Assembly: GCA_946480125.1 (NCBI GenBank)
Contig: CAMLIY010000005.1
Location: 1-44,260, forward strand
Source of the DNA: an uncultured Asticcacaulis sp.
GTDB taxonomy: Bacteria; Pseudomonadota; Alphaproteobacteria; Caulobacterales; Caulobacteraceae
Length of the DNA: 44,260 nt
Direction: 5' to 3'
Shown: piece after piece, positions 1 to 8,182 of the stretch
Layout of the letters: every line of letters starts with the position of its first letter
Numbering within the stretch: position 1 is the stretch's first letter
Made by a program: the position numbers and the translations under genes
The notes under the pieces: generated by a model
Database searches by the model: none
The model's input: only the letters and a program-made list of their open reading frames with translations
What the model was told of the DNA's origin: nothing

Positions 1-492
1 CGATGTTTTCAGGTCCTGTTCCATCTGCGCCATAACTTTCCGGGTCAGCGGCATCAGGCTGTCATACTGGTCCGCCTCCTCCGGCGAAACGATGAAGCGG
101 AACTGGTGCCGATCGTCCGCGCAATTTCTCATGAAGTCCTTGGCGTCCGCCTGGTCTAGTTTCGGGCCATACATCTGTCCTTTGTCCCCGTCCCGCGTGA
201 CCCCATCACGTTGCAGATAATTCAGGTGGGCTGACGCGGCCCGTAGTCCTTTCCCGGCCAGCTTGACGATCCTTGCCTTGACCACGACACGGCGGGATCG
301 GACACCTGTTAATCCGGCACCGGACAGAACGCGGGCGATCCCCGCACCACGACTGTATTTTCCGCCGCCGAACCGGCTCTTTTGCCCGGCCAGTTTACCT
401 CCCGCCCGGTTGACGGCGTGGAGGACCTTGCCGCGATAGGTCTGGGTTCGCATTCGCCCTAAACGGGGTTCAAAGGGTTTGTCACCCGGCAT
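1..492 (-). CDS. Relaxase/mobilisation protein, DUF3363 family (C-terminal part outside window)
   Basis: Reverse-strand translation from the ATG at 492 stays open to the window edge, giving 164 residues of a longer protein. It starts MPGDKPFEPRLGRMR and contains a Lys/Arg-rich stretch (SRRVVVKARIVKL), then AHLNYLQRDGVTRDG and DRHQFRFIVSPEEADQ. These are the hallmarks of the N-terminal part of DUF3363/VirD2-like relaxases, which nick oriT and pilot single-stranded DNA in conjugation; HxFRFIVSPED is the metal-binding core. A good ribosome site (AGGAG, about 8 nt upstream) supports the start. The gene is complete at its 5' end and cut only by the window boundary. Its presence marks the left flank as a conjugative or mobilisable element. 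Confidence 0.88.
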   Translation of the reverse strand, partial: MPGDKPFEPRLGRMRTQTYRGKVLHAVNRAGGKLAGQKSRFGGGKYSRGAGIARVLSGAGLTGVRSRRVVVKARIVKLAGKGLRAASAHLNYLQRDGVTRDGDKGQMYGPKLDQADAKDFMRNCADDRHQFRFIVSPEEADQYDSLMPLTRKVMAQMEQDLKTS

Positions 493-689
493 GTCGCGAG
501 ACTCCTCTATCAATAAGATCAATGCCTTGCGCGCGCCAGTCTCGTGCCGCCCCGCGCCTATCTCCCAATTTTTCGATGTGCAGACAAAGACTTAGGCCTC
601 TCGAAGAGATGCCGCTTTTATCTTGCCGTGCCTCCCTCTCCGCTCCCCTCGCCCCTATTACGCCCTCGCTTCATCCGTCCCACACGGGC

Positions 690-1304
690 CTATTCGGCCG
701 TCGGCGGCAAATTGGGCGTTTCAGCCGCAGACATCGCAGATTTTAACGGCACGAAGAGCGCGTTTGTCGGTGCGGCCATGGGGTTTGTTAGGACTCCGGA
801 TATAGGGACAAATAGGCCTGTTTTGGCGGATAAAGCCGCCTGTGAAACTGTCACTTTCCGCACATAAGCGCGGGTTTCCCGTGGCAATGGCAGGCCGCGT
901 AAGCTGGCCTCGAAACGTCCCGGCCCCGCGTTGTAAGCTGCGAACAAACCGGGATACCCGTATCGGTCAAACATGCGGCGCAGATAAGCCGCCCCCGCCA
1001 GGATATTGTCGTGGGGATCGAAGGGATCAGCACCGATATTTTCGGCCAAACGCATGTCCTGGTAGGTCGCCGGCATCAGTTGCATCAGCCCCATGGCGCC
1101 CGCCGACGACTGGATGGGGTGTCCGTTCAGCGTCGTTTGTCCCGCGCTTTCGGCCATCATCACCCGTTCAATCCAGTCACGCGGCAAGGCAAAGCGTTGG
1201 GCCGCGTCGTCGATATAGGCAGACCATTGCTCCGCACCGCCGGTCTGGGCTGTTGCGGGCGCGGCGACGAACAGCACTAGAAGAACACCCACGCGCCCTC
1301 TCAT
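690..1304 (-). CDS. Lytic transglycosylase, VirB1-like, exported
   Basis: The protein has 204 aa with a cleavable signal (about residues 1-19, ending AATAQ-like). A goose-lysozyme/SLT fold follows: the catalytic Glu sits in VMMAESAGQ (about residue 52), then SSAGAMGLMQLMPAT and the AAYNAGPGR motif. These are the three classic SLT blocks. The enzyme would cleave peptidoglycan in the periplasm to let a type IV secretion channel cross the wall. It overlaps the TraF-like peptidase gene by 4 nt, so the two are translationally coupled in the conjugation module. The roughly 60-residue C-terminal tail beyond the SLT domain is not recognisable. Confidence 0.9.
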   Translation of the reverse strand: MRGRVGVLLVLFVAAPATAQTGGAEQWSAYIDDAAQRFALPRDWIERVMMAESAGQTTLNGHPIQSSAGAMGLMQLMPATYQDMRLAENIGADPFDPHDNILAGAAYLRRMFDRYGYPGLFAAYNAGPGRFEASLRGLPLPRETRAYVRKVTVSQAALSAKTGLFVPISGVLTNPMAAPTNALFVPLKSAMSAAETPNLPPTAE

Positions 1305-1801
1305 AGCGGCCTCACCTTGCCGATGACCAATCCTCTATCGACCACGCCGAAATACCGGCCATCGAAGGAGTCGCGGACGTCCTGATTCAGGAGGAACAAA
1401 TCCCTTGCCCCCAGGGTTCTGCATCCCTGCCAAGTCGGCAATTCACGGCCTAAATGGTCAAGAGATTCGCGCTCGGCCCGCCAATTTCCATTGATGAAGA
1501 TCATCCTGCCCGACGCGCAGACCACATCCCCATTGAGCGCCGCCACGTGTTTGAGCATGGGGACCGTGCGCGGGAGATAGTGACGCCGGTCGGCCAGGTC
1601 ACGCACCTGCGCCGGCGTGTGGACCAGCACGAGATCGCCCCGTCGCAGGTTCCCATTTGGGGCAACGGCATAAAAGCCAAGCGGCACGCTCGCGCTGGCA
1701 TTATAGATGACGCGCGGATGCCCCGAGATTAGACTTGCGGCGCTTAGGCCGGCGGCGCCAAGGACCATTGCCGCTATCACGGAAAGGCGTTTCCGGTTCA
1801 T
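1301..1801 (-). CDS. traF: S26-family signal peptidase, TraF-like conjugal transfer protease
   Basis: The protein has 166 aa with an N-terminal membrane segment (residues 7-27). The motif NASASVPLGFY places the nucleophile at Ser38, in the SxPxGxY pattern of TraF/LepB enzymes. PMLKHVAALNGD supplies the general-base Lys (about residue 84) followed by the conserved GD, and the C-terminal SFDGRYFG is box E. Family members mature conjugative pilins or other transfer proteins in the periplasm. It lies between the transglycosylase (4-nt overlap) and the small HTH gene (4-nt overlap), a standard gene order on alphaproteobacterial plasmids. Confidence 0.88.
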   Translation of the reverse strand: MNRKRLSVIAAMVLGAAGLSAASLISGHPRVIYNASASVPLGFYAVAPNGNLRRGDLVLVHTPAQVRDLADRRHYLPRTVPMLKHVAALNGDVVCASGRMIFINGNWRAERESLDHLGRELPTWQGCRTLGARDLFLLNQDVRDSFDGRYFGVVDRGLVIGKVRPL

Positions 1802-2037
1802 CGGCGCCGCTCCAGCGCCACCGCGGCTTCGGTAAGATCCCCCAGTGACCAGAGATCAAGATCGTCAATGTGATAACGTACATAACGTCCGTGGCGGCGG
1901 AAGCGCGGCCCGTAGCCTTTCAGGCGCATTTTTTCCAAAGTACGGGATGACAAGCCAACATAGAAGGCGGCCTGTGCGGTGTTCAGAAATGGGCTGCCTT
2001 TCTTGGCGTGCTGAGCCCTGGCGATTTCGTCGACCAT
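1798..2037 (-). CDS. Small helix-turn-helix (excisionase/AlpA-like) DNA-binding protein
   Basis: The protein has 79 aa. I chose the ATG at 2037 (MVDEIARAQ) because AAGGAAA lies 7-10 nt upstream; a longer reading from 2085 lacks a ribosome site. The centre, FLNTAQAAFYVGLSSRTLEKMRLKG, is a MerR/excisionase-type winged HTH, followed by the typical YVRYHIDDLDLW. Family members regulate conjugation genes or act as recombination directionality factors. It is the first gene of the HTH-traF-transglycosylase string, so control of that string is plausible but not shown. Confidence 0.82.
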   Translation of the reverse strand: MVDEIARAQHAKKGSPFLNTAQAAFYVGLSSRTLEKMRLKGYGPRFRRHGRYVRYHIDDLDLWSLGDLTEAAVALERRR

Positions 2038-2193
2038 GATACTTTCCTTGCGATTTGCCAAACCCACGGACGGGTTCAAGCGCAAGGATGCCGGTCAGGA
2101 CGTGATGCCGGGACGCTTGGAAATACCGGGTTTTCGAGATCGACCTTTCTCGCGTTCATGGTGAACACGCACCTTCGCAAATTCCCTCCGCGA

Positions 2194-2241
2194 GCCATGC
2201 CGCAGGCATGGCGAGCCGCCGGGAACGCACGCTTTCCCGGC
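2194..2241. repeat. Two adjacent perfect hairpins downstream of DUF932 gene
   Basis: The first hairpin has 8-bp arms, GCCATGCC (2194-2201) and GGCATGGC (2205-2212), with a 3-nt loop. The second has arms GCCGGGAA (2218-2225) and TTCCCGGC (2234-2241) with an 8-nt loop. They lie between the stop of the DUF932 gene (2268) and the HTH gene start (2037). No T-run follows on either strand, so they are not classic intrinsic terminators. They may stabilise the mRNA 3' end or be REP-like elements. Nothing else is recognisable in 2038-2267. Confidence 0.5.
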
Positions 2242-2267
2242 GACAAAGCCCTACTGTTGCGGCTGGA

Positions 2268-3464
2268 TCAGACGACAGCCGCCATCAACTTTTTAGCCTC
2301 CTTTTCCAGTTCAAGACGGCTATCCTGATGCGGCTTTTGACGTGCCAATGCCGTAATCCCCTGCACGAAATCAAAGATGCTTTCGGGCTTCTTGCCTTCT
2401 TCCTTAAGCACGGTCTCCACGATTTTGGCGGTTTCCGACTTTGAGAAACCGCGTTTGCGGAGGAAGGTTTCGCGGTCGTCATCGTCCTTGGCGACAATGC
2501 GTTCCCGTGCCGCCTTGATCCCGGCTATGAAGGACGCGGGCGAAGAATTGGCAAAGCTGGTCAAGGCCGGGGCGGCTTCGTAGGCAAAGCGTTGCGCGGC
2601 AAATTTACTATGGCGAATAGTGATTTCCTCGAAATTTTCGACACCCCAGAGATTGCGATTTTGGCAAACGCCGCGCAGATAAAACGAGGAAATGCCAAGG
2701 GTTTTCGACCCCACTTCCGAATTCCACGCATAGAACCCGCGAAAGTAAAGGTCCGGCTCGCCATTCGGCAAACGGCCCGCCTCAATGGGGTGGGTGTCGT
2801 CCACAAGGAACACGAACACATCCCGGTCACTGGCGTAAAGGGTGGTCGTTTCCTTGGTCACATCGACATAAGGATTGTGGGTCATGGTTCCCCAATCCAG
2901 TACACCGGGCACTTTCCAGCGCGTATCGCCCGTGCCATTTCCGGCGATCTTGCGGACCGCGCCGACCAGTTCATAATCCCAGATACGGCCATAGTCGGGG
3001 CCGGTTACGGCGCGCAATTCGACCCGCCCGTCATCGGTTTCCAGTGACTTAATCAGTTCGGCGCGATGGGCTAACAGGCCGTGTTGCAGGTTGATCCCGG
3101 CCAGCGGCGCGGGCAGTTGCCGCATATAGGTGCTGGGGGCCGCGACCAGGCTGCACAACTGGCCGAAACTCCAATGGGTAGGGACAATTTCGGCGTCCCG
3201 ACCCGGTAAGATCAGACGCAAGGACTCGGTATCGTCGCGGTCGGCCTCTACCCTGACCTGATCACTTTTAACCGTGCGGACGTGCGCGCCTTCGGCGCGT
3301 TTGCGTGTGGTTTCATAGAGGTCGTCCAGGTTCAAAAACCGCTGGTCGTCCGGGCGGCTAAACCATTGTGAAGATACGATCCCATTGTGACCGCCGCGTG
3401 AGATATCGACTTTGAAAGCCCCTGAAACAGGCGCGGTGTTGGGTATGATGATTGAGCTATTCAT
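2268..3464 (-). CDS. DUF932 domain protein
   Basis: The protein has 398 aa with a good ribosome site (AGGAG) before the ATG at 3464. The middle contains the family pattern: the region around GRIWDYELVGAVRKI, then YASDRDVFVFLVDD, FYAWNSEVGSKTLGISSF and GVCQNRNLWGVE. DUF932 proteins are common on conjugative plasmids and in phages. They are usually annotated as phage/plasmid-like or LGT_TIGR03299-type proteins, and their biochemical role is unknown. This one follows the two small genes 3477-3776 and 3788-4039 in the same direction, in what looks like one operon of plasmid accessory functions. Confidence 0.85.
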   Translation of the reverse strand: MNSSIIIPNTAPVSGAFKVDISRGGHNGIVSSQWFSRPDDQRFLNLDDLYETTRKRAEGAHVRTVKSDQVRVEADRDDTESLRLILPGRDAEIVPTHWSFGQLCSLVAAPSTYMRQLPAPLAGINLQHGLLAHRAELIKSLETDDGRVELRAVTGPDYGRIWDYELVGAVRKIAGNGTGDTRWKVPGVLDWGTMTHNPYVDVTKETTTLYASDRDVFVFLVDDTHPIEAGRLPNGEPDLYFRGFYAWNSEVGSKTLGISSFYLRGVCQNRNLWGVENFEEITIRHSKFAAQRFAYEAAPALTSFANSSPASFIAGIKAARERIVAKDDDDRETFLRKRGFSKSETAKIVETVLKEEGKKPESIFDFVQGITALARQKPHQDSRLELEKEAKKLMAAVV

Positions 3465-3476
3465 AACGGTTTGCTC

Positions 3477-3776
3477 CTATTTCATGATGTGGGTGAAATG
3501 CGTGAGGGCAACGAGATCGGACAGGGTAAAAGCCGACAGCGCTTCACGGATCGGCTGCATTCCTTCTGTCGAAAGCGTCCGGTCCCCGTAATCGTCGGGT
3601 TCTATGTCCATTAGGGAATCGAGCAGGCAGACAAGCGCCGGAGCTTCCGCCATGGCCTTGGCCAGGACCAGGACGGTTATTCCCTCCATGCTGGCCATGG
3701 TCAGGCTGGCGATGATCGGGCGATCCGGGTCCTCCTGAATAATGACCCTTTCGTCGGGCAGGTATTTGAGTTTCAT
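3477..3776 (-). CDS. Small hypothetical plasmid protein
   Basis: The protein has 99 aa and begins MKLKYLPDERVIIQED, with a clear AGGAG ribosome site about 8 nt before the ATG. It is acidic and has no signal peptide, transmembrane segment or recognisable motif. It sits 12 nt upstream of the DUF932 gene and 11 nt downstream of the DUF736 gene in the same orientation, so it is probably co-transcribed with both. I do not recognise the family; the operon context and ribosome site are the support that it is real. Confidence 0.65.
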   Translation of the reverse strand: MKLKYLPDERVIIQEDPDRPIIASLTMASMEGITVLVLAKAMAEAPALVCLLDSLMDIEPDDYGDRTLSTEGMQPIREALSAFTLSDLVALTHFTHIMK

Positions 3777-3787
3777 TTGTGTCTCTC

Positions 3788-4039
3788 CTATTGAGGCTGG
3801 GTTACAGCGGCCTGCTTCGGCGCGCTGTCCAGCTTGATGGAAATGAAGTCCTGGCCGGTGCTGCTGGTCTTTTTCCAGCCGCCGCCGATCTCCGCTGCAC
3901 CGGCATAGACGCGATAGTCCGGGGCCTGCTCGGAACCGCCGGCATTGGGTGTCAGCCGAAACTTGACGGTGTGGTTCATGGTCCTGAGCGTCCCGGTGTA
4001 GGTGTCGCCCGTCTTGGTCGCAGAGCCGATGATTTGCAT
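3788..4039 (-). CDS. DUF736 family protein
   Basis: The protein has 83 aa from MQIIGSATKTGD. The ATG at 4039 is preceded by AAAAGGAG at good spacing, so the longer reading from 4072 is rejected. The pattern GDTYTGTLRT, VKFRLTPN, YRVYAGAAEIGGGWKKTS and ISIKLD is diagnostic of DUF736, short beta-rich proteins found almost only on alphaproteobacterial plasmids and integrative elements near relaxase and ParB genes. Their function is unknown. A decayed second copy lies in inverted orientation at 4262-4475. Confidence 0.9.
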   Translation of the reverse strand: MQIIGSATKTGDTYTGTLRTMNHTVKFRLTPNAGGSEQAPDYRVYAGAAEIGGGWKKTSSTGQDFISIKLDSAPKQAAVTQPQ

Positions 4040-4261
4040 GGTGTCACTCCTTTTCAGATCGGGCCGCGCCAATCGCGACCTCGATGGCGGTCGTGAGAAC
4101 GGGACTGGCCTGCGCGCACCCGCAGGGCTGGAACAGAGTGGAAGACAGCGGCTTGCCGCTGTTGCGCGCTAAAGGGCGGTGGCGCTCAGACCCCAATTGA
4201 GAGGTTGCTTTGGCGCGTGCTCGCCTTCTGGAAAGGGGGGACACCAGGCAACGCATCGCCT

Positions 4262-4475
4262 CCGGAACCGACCCAGGCGGGCGACACCTACACCGGGCCG
4301 TTCAGCCGCCTTGAGCCGCCGCGCCGGCACCTTCCGGCTGACACCAATGCTGGCGGTTGCCTCCTGGCCCCATCGCGTCTATGCCGGGGTGGCGGAGATC
4401 GGCGGCGGCTCGAAAAAGACCAGCCGCGCCGCTCAGGCTTTCGTCTCCGGCAAGCTGCTCGATCCGCGCCTTCAA
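4262..4475 (+). pseudogene. Decayed DUF736 copy, inverted relative to the intact gene
   Basis: Plus-strand translation shows AGDTYTGPFSRL in one frame, then FRLTP and RVYAGVAEIGGGSKKTS with VSGKLLD in another. These match, in order, the GDTYTG, FRLTPN, RVYAGAAEIGGGWKKTS and SIKLD blocks of the intact DUF736 protein at 3788-4039. At least one frameshift separates the blocks, and no proper start or ribosome site is visible, so this is a relic. The stretch 4040-4261 between the two copies holds no gene I can support. Confidence 0.72.
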
Positions 4476-4547
4476 TCCGCTTCCCAGTTTGTTTCCCACG
4501 GATGCGCCCGCCACATTCACTCTGCTGTGGTCCCGCCCAAGGCCAAC

Positions 4548-4703
4548 CTAGCCTGACACGACAAGCCCCACAGGAAAACCTGCGGGCACCCGGTCGGCCA
4601 CCCAGACGAGTTCCACATCGAATTGCAAAATCCACGCTTCGAATGCGCCCCTGTCCTTCACTTCAAAATAGTTGGACCGGCATTTTCCAATAGGATCGCT
4701 CAT
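4548..4703 (-). CDS. Short plasmid protein (CRSNYF motif), probably truncated
   Basis: The ATG at 4703 is preceded by GGGAGA and opens a 51-codon frame starting MSDPIGKCRSNYFEVKD and continuing AFEAWILQFDVELVW. The CRxNYFxVKDxxAF start resembles that of larger plasmid-borne hypothetical proteins found beside ParB and DUF736 genes (from memory of the family). Here the frame ends early, next to the decayed DUF736 copy, so the C-terminal part was probably lost in the same rearrangement. It lies 62 nt downstream of the ParB-like gene, in the same direction. Confidence 0.6.
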   Translation of the reverse strand: MSDPIGKCRSNYFEVKDRGAFEAWILQFDVELVWVADRVPAGFPVGLVVSG

Positions 4704-4765
4704 TTTCAATCTCCCATTTTGCAAAAAAAAGAAGCCGAGGCCGCATCGCGGCCTCGGCCGGTTCG

Positions 4766-6778
4766 CTATTCCGCCTCAGGCAGGTCCGTTTCCTCCGGCA
4801 CATCCGGCGTGTCCGGGGTCTCCTCCTCTTTCCCGTCCAAAACCATCACCGGCGTTTTCAAAAGGGCCGGAAGCCAGCCGGTGCCCGCCAGCAGGTCCTC
4901 GGCAGCCTCGGCCATTTCGGCCTTCTTAAGGCCGTTCAGCCGCTCGGCGGCTTCATCGCCCTTGGCTTCACGGACAGCTCTGTCGATATGCCCCTTGGTC
5001 ACCCGCCCGAAATAGCTGCGAGCAGTCGGACGCCAGTGCCCGGTCATATCGAGTGCCAAGCTGCTGGCCAATTTATCGGCAAAATCAAGCGCGTTAAGAC
5101 AGCTATAGGGCTGGCGTACGGCATTGATTGTCAGTGCGACACAATGGGCGATCAGTACGCCCAGACTTTCAGGTTCCATGGCCAGCATGTAGGTCCAGAG
5201 ATCGTCCTGACGGCCCGGCAGTTGCGCCGCCCAAGCGTCATGACGAACCTGCAAGGCTTCCACATCAGGCGATTGGCTATAGTCGTCGGCACACCCGGCG
5301 AGGTCGGCGCTGGCGATACGGATTTCAAGGCAACTATCGGCGTGACGACCATAAAAAATATCGAGCGCTAAGGCATAGGCCAGCGCCCGCGCCGCCAGTT
5401 CCGGCTGTTCGCCCAAGGTGAGACGCAAGGCGACCGTGCGATGGGCGGTCAGGTCGCGCGTCAGGCTTTCCGACAGCGGACGTTCAGGCTCCTCGTCGTC
5501 ATCGACCACGGGTGCGTCCCCGTCCTGATCGTCGCGGAAATCGCCGCCATCGCCGCCTTCGGCCATTTGGCGTGATTCCGGCTCAGGTGCCGGGGCGAGG
5601 TCTTCCATGCGGATCAAACCGCGCTCGATCTTGGCCGTACCGTCATGGGCCAGGCTAACGATGATGCCCCCGCGCAAGATATCGTTATCGTCAAAGGCCG
5701 AGTTCAGCCCCTCCAAACGCACGATCTCACTTTCCAGTTGGTACATCTGCGCATCGACCTCTTCCGGCAAATTTTCAAAGGTTTCGTATTCGGTCGATAA
5801 CCGGAACAAGGCCTCGTGCGTTGCCTGTAAAGCCTCTTTATTTTCCTCCGACAACTCACGGGTCTTCGGATAGGCGCGGCGCATTCCGTTATTGTACGGG
5901 AAATCCAAATGGGCCTCGGCCCATTTCCAACCCTCCGCCCCCTGAATGCCGGTGGCAATGGCGGTGAGACGCTGGATTACCAGTTCGTCCAGCAGGGTTG
6001 CGTTTTCGTAGTACCCGCCATCGTTTTCGGTGAACAGATCGCGGGTGATCCGCCCCCCGGCCTTGATATAGGGTTCCGCCCCAACGAATTTGGCGCGGCG
6101 ATCATCGGCCCGGACGCTGCTCTGCGTCATCAAACGGCGAATATGGTGGGGTTCGGACTGGTATTCCGTCAGCCGATCATGGACGCCTTCCTGCAAGCCA
6201 TGGTCTTCACTGACGCAGAACGCCATCAACTGGCCGAGGGTCAACTTGTCATCACGGTAAGCCTGCATCAGTTTGGGCGAGACCGCGCCGAGGCTGAGAC
6301 GCTGCTTGACCGTCCTGGCGGTGACGCCAAAGCGGGCGGCGATGTCTTCGGCGCTCATGCCCCGTTCTGCGTTCAGGGCCCGGAACGCGTCGAACTGATC
6401 GGCGGGGTGCATGTTTTCGCGGGTGACGTTCTCGTCCAGGCTGATTTCCTGCGGGTCGTTGGTGGTGTCGATCACACAGGGGATCAGTTCGTCATCGGTA
6501 ATTTCCTCGCGCTCGACCCGAAGGCACTGCGCCAGACGCCGCCCCTCCCCGATGGTGACGAGGTACTTGCCGGTTTCGGCCCCATTCTCATCCAGTTCCG
6601 GCTCGACCACGAGGTTTTGCAGGATGCCCTTGGCGGCGATGCTGCCCGCCTTGGCTTCGATCGACTCCGGCGAGTGCGGCGCCTTGCGGGCGTTACGGGG
6701 CGATTTCAGCAGGAGACGCAGGGGGATCAGGGTGTGAACACCGGCATCAATGATGGCGACTGGCGTGATCTTATTCAT
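4766..6778 (-). CDS. parB: Large ParB-like partition/nuclease-domain protein
   Basis: The protein has 670 aa with AGGAGAG before the ATG at 6778. The N-terminal ParB/Sulfiredoxin domain (about 14-125) shows GEGRRLAQCL and the ENVTRENMHPADQ box used for nucleotide binding and clamp formation. A ParB-type HTH follows (MSAEDIAARFGVTARTVKQRLSLGAVSP, about 140-168). A long alpha-helical C-terminal half has an acidic linker (DGGDFRDDQDGDAPVVDDDEE, about 412-432). Such 600-700-aa ParB relatives are standard on sphingomonad and Caulobacterales plasmids. They are larger than chromosomal ParB (about 300 aa) and usually have no adjacent ParA, as here. The role may be partition or transcriptional regulation. 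Confidence 0.9.
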   Translation of the reverse strand: MNKITPVAIIDAGVHTLIPLRLLLKSPRNARKAPHSPESIEAKAGSIAAKGILQNLVVEPELDENGAETGKYLVTIGEGRRLAQCLRVEREEITDDELIPCVIDTTNDPQEISLDENVTRENMHPADQFDAFRALNAERGMSAEDIAARFGVTARTVKQRLSLGAVSPKLMQAYRDDKLTLGQLMAFCVSEDHGLQEGVHDRLTEYQSEPHHIRRLMTQSSVRADDRRAKFVGAEPYIKAGGRITRDLFTENDGGYYENATLLDELVIQRLTAIATGIQGAEGWKWAEAHLDFPYNNGMRRAYPKTRELSEENKEALQATHEALFRLSTEYETFENLPEEVDAQMYQLESEIVRLEGLNSAFDDNDILRGGIIVSLAHDGTAKIERGLIRMEDLAPAPEPESRQMAEGGDGGDFRDDQDGDAPVVDDDEEPERPLSESLTRDLTAHRTVALRLTLGEQPELAARALAYALALDIFYGRHADSCLEIRIASADLAGCADDYSQSPDVEALQVRHDAWAAQLPGRQDDLWTYMLAMEPESLGVLIAHCVALTINAVRQPYSCLNALDFADKLASSLALDMTGHWRPTARSYFGRVTKGHIDRAVREAKGDEAAERLNGLKKAEMAEAAEDLLAGTGWLPALLKTPVMVLDGKEEETPDTPDVPEETDLPEAE

Positions 6779-6800
6779 AGGAACTCTCCTTTGAGCTATG

Positions 6801-6870
6801 GGTTTCAGCGGGCACTACGCCGCGCTGAAACCCTGGCCCTCGCCGAGAGCGGGGGTAGCAAGGGCCAGGG
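6801..6870. repeat. Two consecutive long inverted repeats upstream of parB
   Basis: GGTTTCAGCG (6801-6810) pairs with CGCTGAAACC (6823-6832) across a 12-nt spacer. Directly adjoining, CCCTGGCCCT (6831-6840) pairs with AGGGCCAGGG (6861-6870) across 20 nt. Both 10-bp arms are perfect. They start 22 nt upstream of the parB start codon, where an autoregulatory operator or a centromere-like site would be expected. Apart from these repeats I see nothing in 6779-7061. Confidence 0.6.
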
Positions 6871-7061
6871 CCGCCTGCGGAGGGGGATCACCCGGCCTGC
6901 ACAAGCGATCGCAACACGGCTTCCTCGAATAGTCGTGCGCGCGGAAGGTTGGGGATACCGCGAGGCGACCCTTGACCGCGCGAGGGGCGGCGCCCCTTAG
7001 ACTTGACTGATGCTCAATAGACTGGTGAAATCGGATATCTGACACATGTCATGGAGGTCCC

Positions 7062-7382
7062 ATGGTCTCCCGTCCCACTGAATTCACATCCGCCGACCGC
7101 GTGGATATCGCCGCGGCCACGGATCGCCTGTTTCTGGAAATGGCGGCTACGGCCACTGATCCGGCGGTTCGAGCCGGCATGCTGGCTATGAATGCCCAGA
7201 TGCGTCAGGTCCGCCTGGCGGAAGACGCCGTGATTCCGGATCGCGCAGCGGAGTTTCAGGCCTTATCCGATGCCTGGAACCGACGGGATGTTCCGCTCCT
7301 CCAGACGCTCATCACTGCGTATTTCGACCGCCGCGAAGGCCTGCTGTCCCAGTTGTCAGCTTCGGTGAACCGGCGCGACTGA
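7062..7382 (+). CDS. Stand-alone FCD-like (GntR effector-domain) protein without a DNA-binding domain
   Basis: The protein has 106 aa with GGAGG before the ATG. It is all-helical and aligns by eye to the C-terminal half of the GntR-type protein encoded next door at 7556-8182: TDRLFLEMAATATDP corresponds to TEAIFLSIAGLDQN, and AAEFQALSDAWNRRDVPLLQTLITAYFDRR corresponds to LAELRAAWDKDDLNALEDLIHAYHGHR. That half is the FCD-type effector or dimerisation domain of FadR-like GntR regulators. The N-terminal winged HTH is absent, yet the gene has its own ribosome site and a clean frame. It could be a dimerisation antagonist of the neighbouring regulator (inference) or the survivor of a partial duplication. 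Confidence 0.6.
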   Translation: MVSRPTEFTSADRVDIAAATDRLFLEMAATATDPAVRAGMLAMNAQMRQVRLAEDAVIPDRAAEFQALSDAWNRRDVPLLQTLITAYFDRREGLLSQLSASVNRRD

Positions 7383-7555
7383 CACCGGCGCCCTCCCCGT
7401 TTCCCTACGCTCCTCCCCTCCCACGGGAAGCCACTACGTTGAAATCAATGCGGGATTGCACTAAGGTGAAGGCTTAAGTTACCGCACGGCGCAAGAGGCC
7501 CGCTCTGTCTGTTCCAAAGAGCCAGCGAGCTTTCGCGTCGGGAAGATGGTCGGAA

Positions 7556-8182
7556 ATGGTCAAGCCACTGCGCATCGAACAAATCTATGCCGAGATAAAG
7601 CAAACTCTGGATTCGCATCACATGCGTCCCGGGCAGCGCGTTGATGTCGAGGCTTTGGCGGCGCACTTCGGGGTTAGCAAGATACCCATTCGTATGCTGA
7701 TGCGCCAGTTGGTCGGTGAAGGCGTTCTGGAAGTCGCGCCGCACGAAGGTTACATCATCCCGTGGATGAACGAGCAACGCCTGGCGAACCTATATCGGAC
7801 GAACAGACACATGCTGCTGTCTGCCATTCAGACCAGCATCGGTAGCGGACCAGCGCGCCCCGTATCCCTGCCTGCGATGGTCTCGGAAGATCTCATTGAC
7901 CACACGGAAGCGATTTTCCTGTCTATCGCCGGCCTGGACCAGAATGCGGAAACCGTCCGGATCGTTCGCAACCTCAACGACCGCCTGCGCGCGGCCCGTG
8001 TGGTCGAGACCGCGGTTGACGTGGCACACGAACTCGCCGAATTGCGGGCCGCGTGGGATAAAGACGATCTGAACGCGTTAGAGGATCTGATACACGCGTA
8101 TCACGGCCATCGCATGGTTCATGTCTCGAAGACTGTGTCTTTGCTCTATGCGAATGCGGGTCCGCCCGAACCGCCAGTTTAG
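7556..8182 (+). CDS. GntR-family transcriptional regulator (lasso locus)
   Basis: The protein has 208 aa. The N-terminal winged HTH (about 5-70) shows the GntR pattern: RIEQIYAEIKQTL, then RPGQRVDVEALAAHFGVSKIPIRMLMRQL and GVLEVAPHEGYIIP. A helical FCD-like domain follows (about 80-200), without the full metal-ligand histidine set I would expect of a classical FCD. Its position just before the lasso precursors suggests it regulates that cluster; GntR-type genes are, from memory, recurrent neighbours of proteobacterial isopeptidase-type lasso clusters. It converges with the small gene 8179-8418 (4-nt overlap of the stops). Two FCD-only relatives occur in this window (7062-7382 and 20080-20555). 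Confidence 0.8.
   Translation: MVKPLRIEQIYAEIKQTLDSHHMRPGQRVDVEALAAHFGVSKIPIRMLMRQLVGEGVLEVAPHEGYIIPWMNEQRLANLYRTNRHMLLSAIQTSIGSGPARPVSLPAMVSEDLIDHTEAIFLSIAGLDQNAETVRIVRNLNDRLRAARVVETAVDVAHELAELRAAWDKDDLNALEDLIHAYHGHRMVHVSKTVSLLYANAGPPEPPV

Noticed and set aside
5909..7000. 363-codon plus-strand frame
   Set aside because: It is antisense to the ParB-like gene, which has a strong ribosome site and domain motifs.
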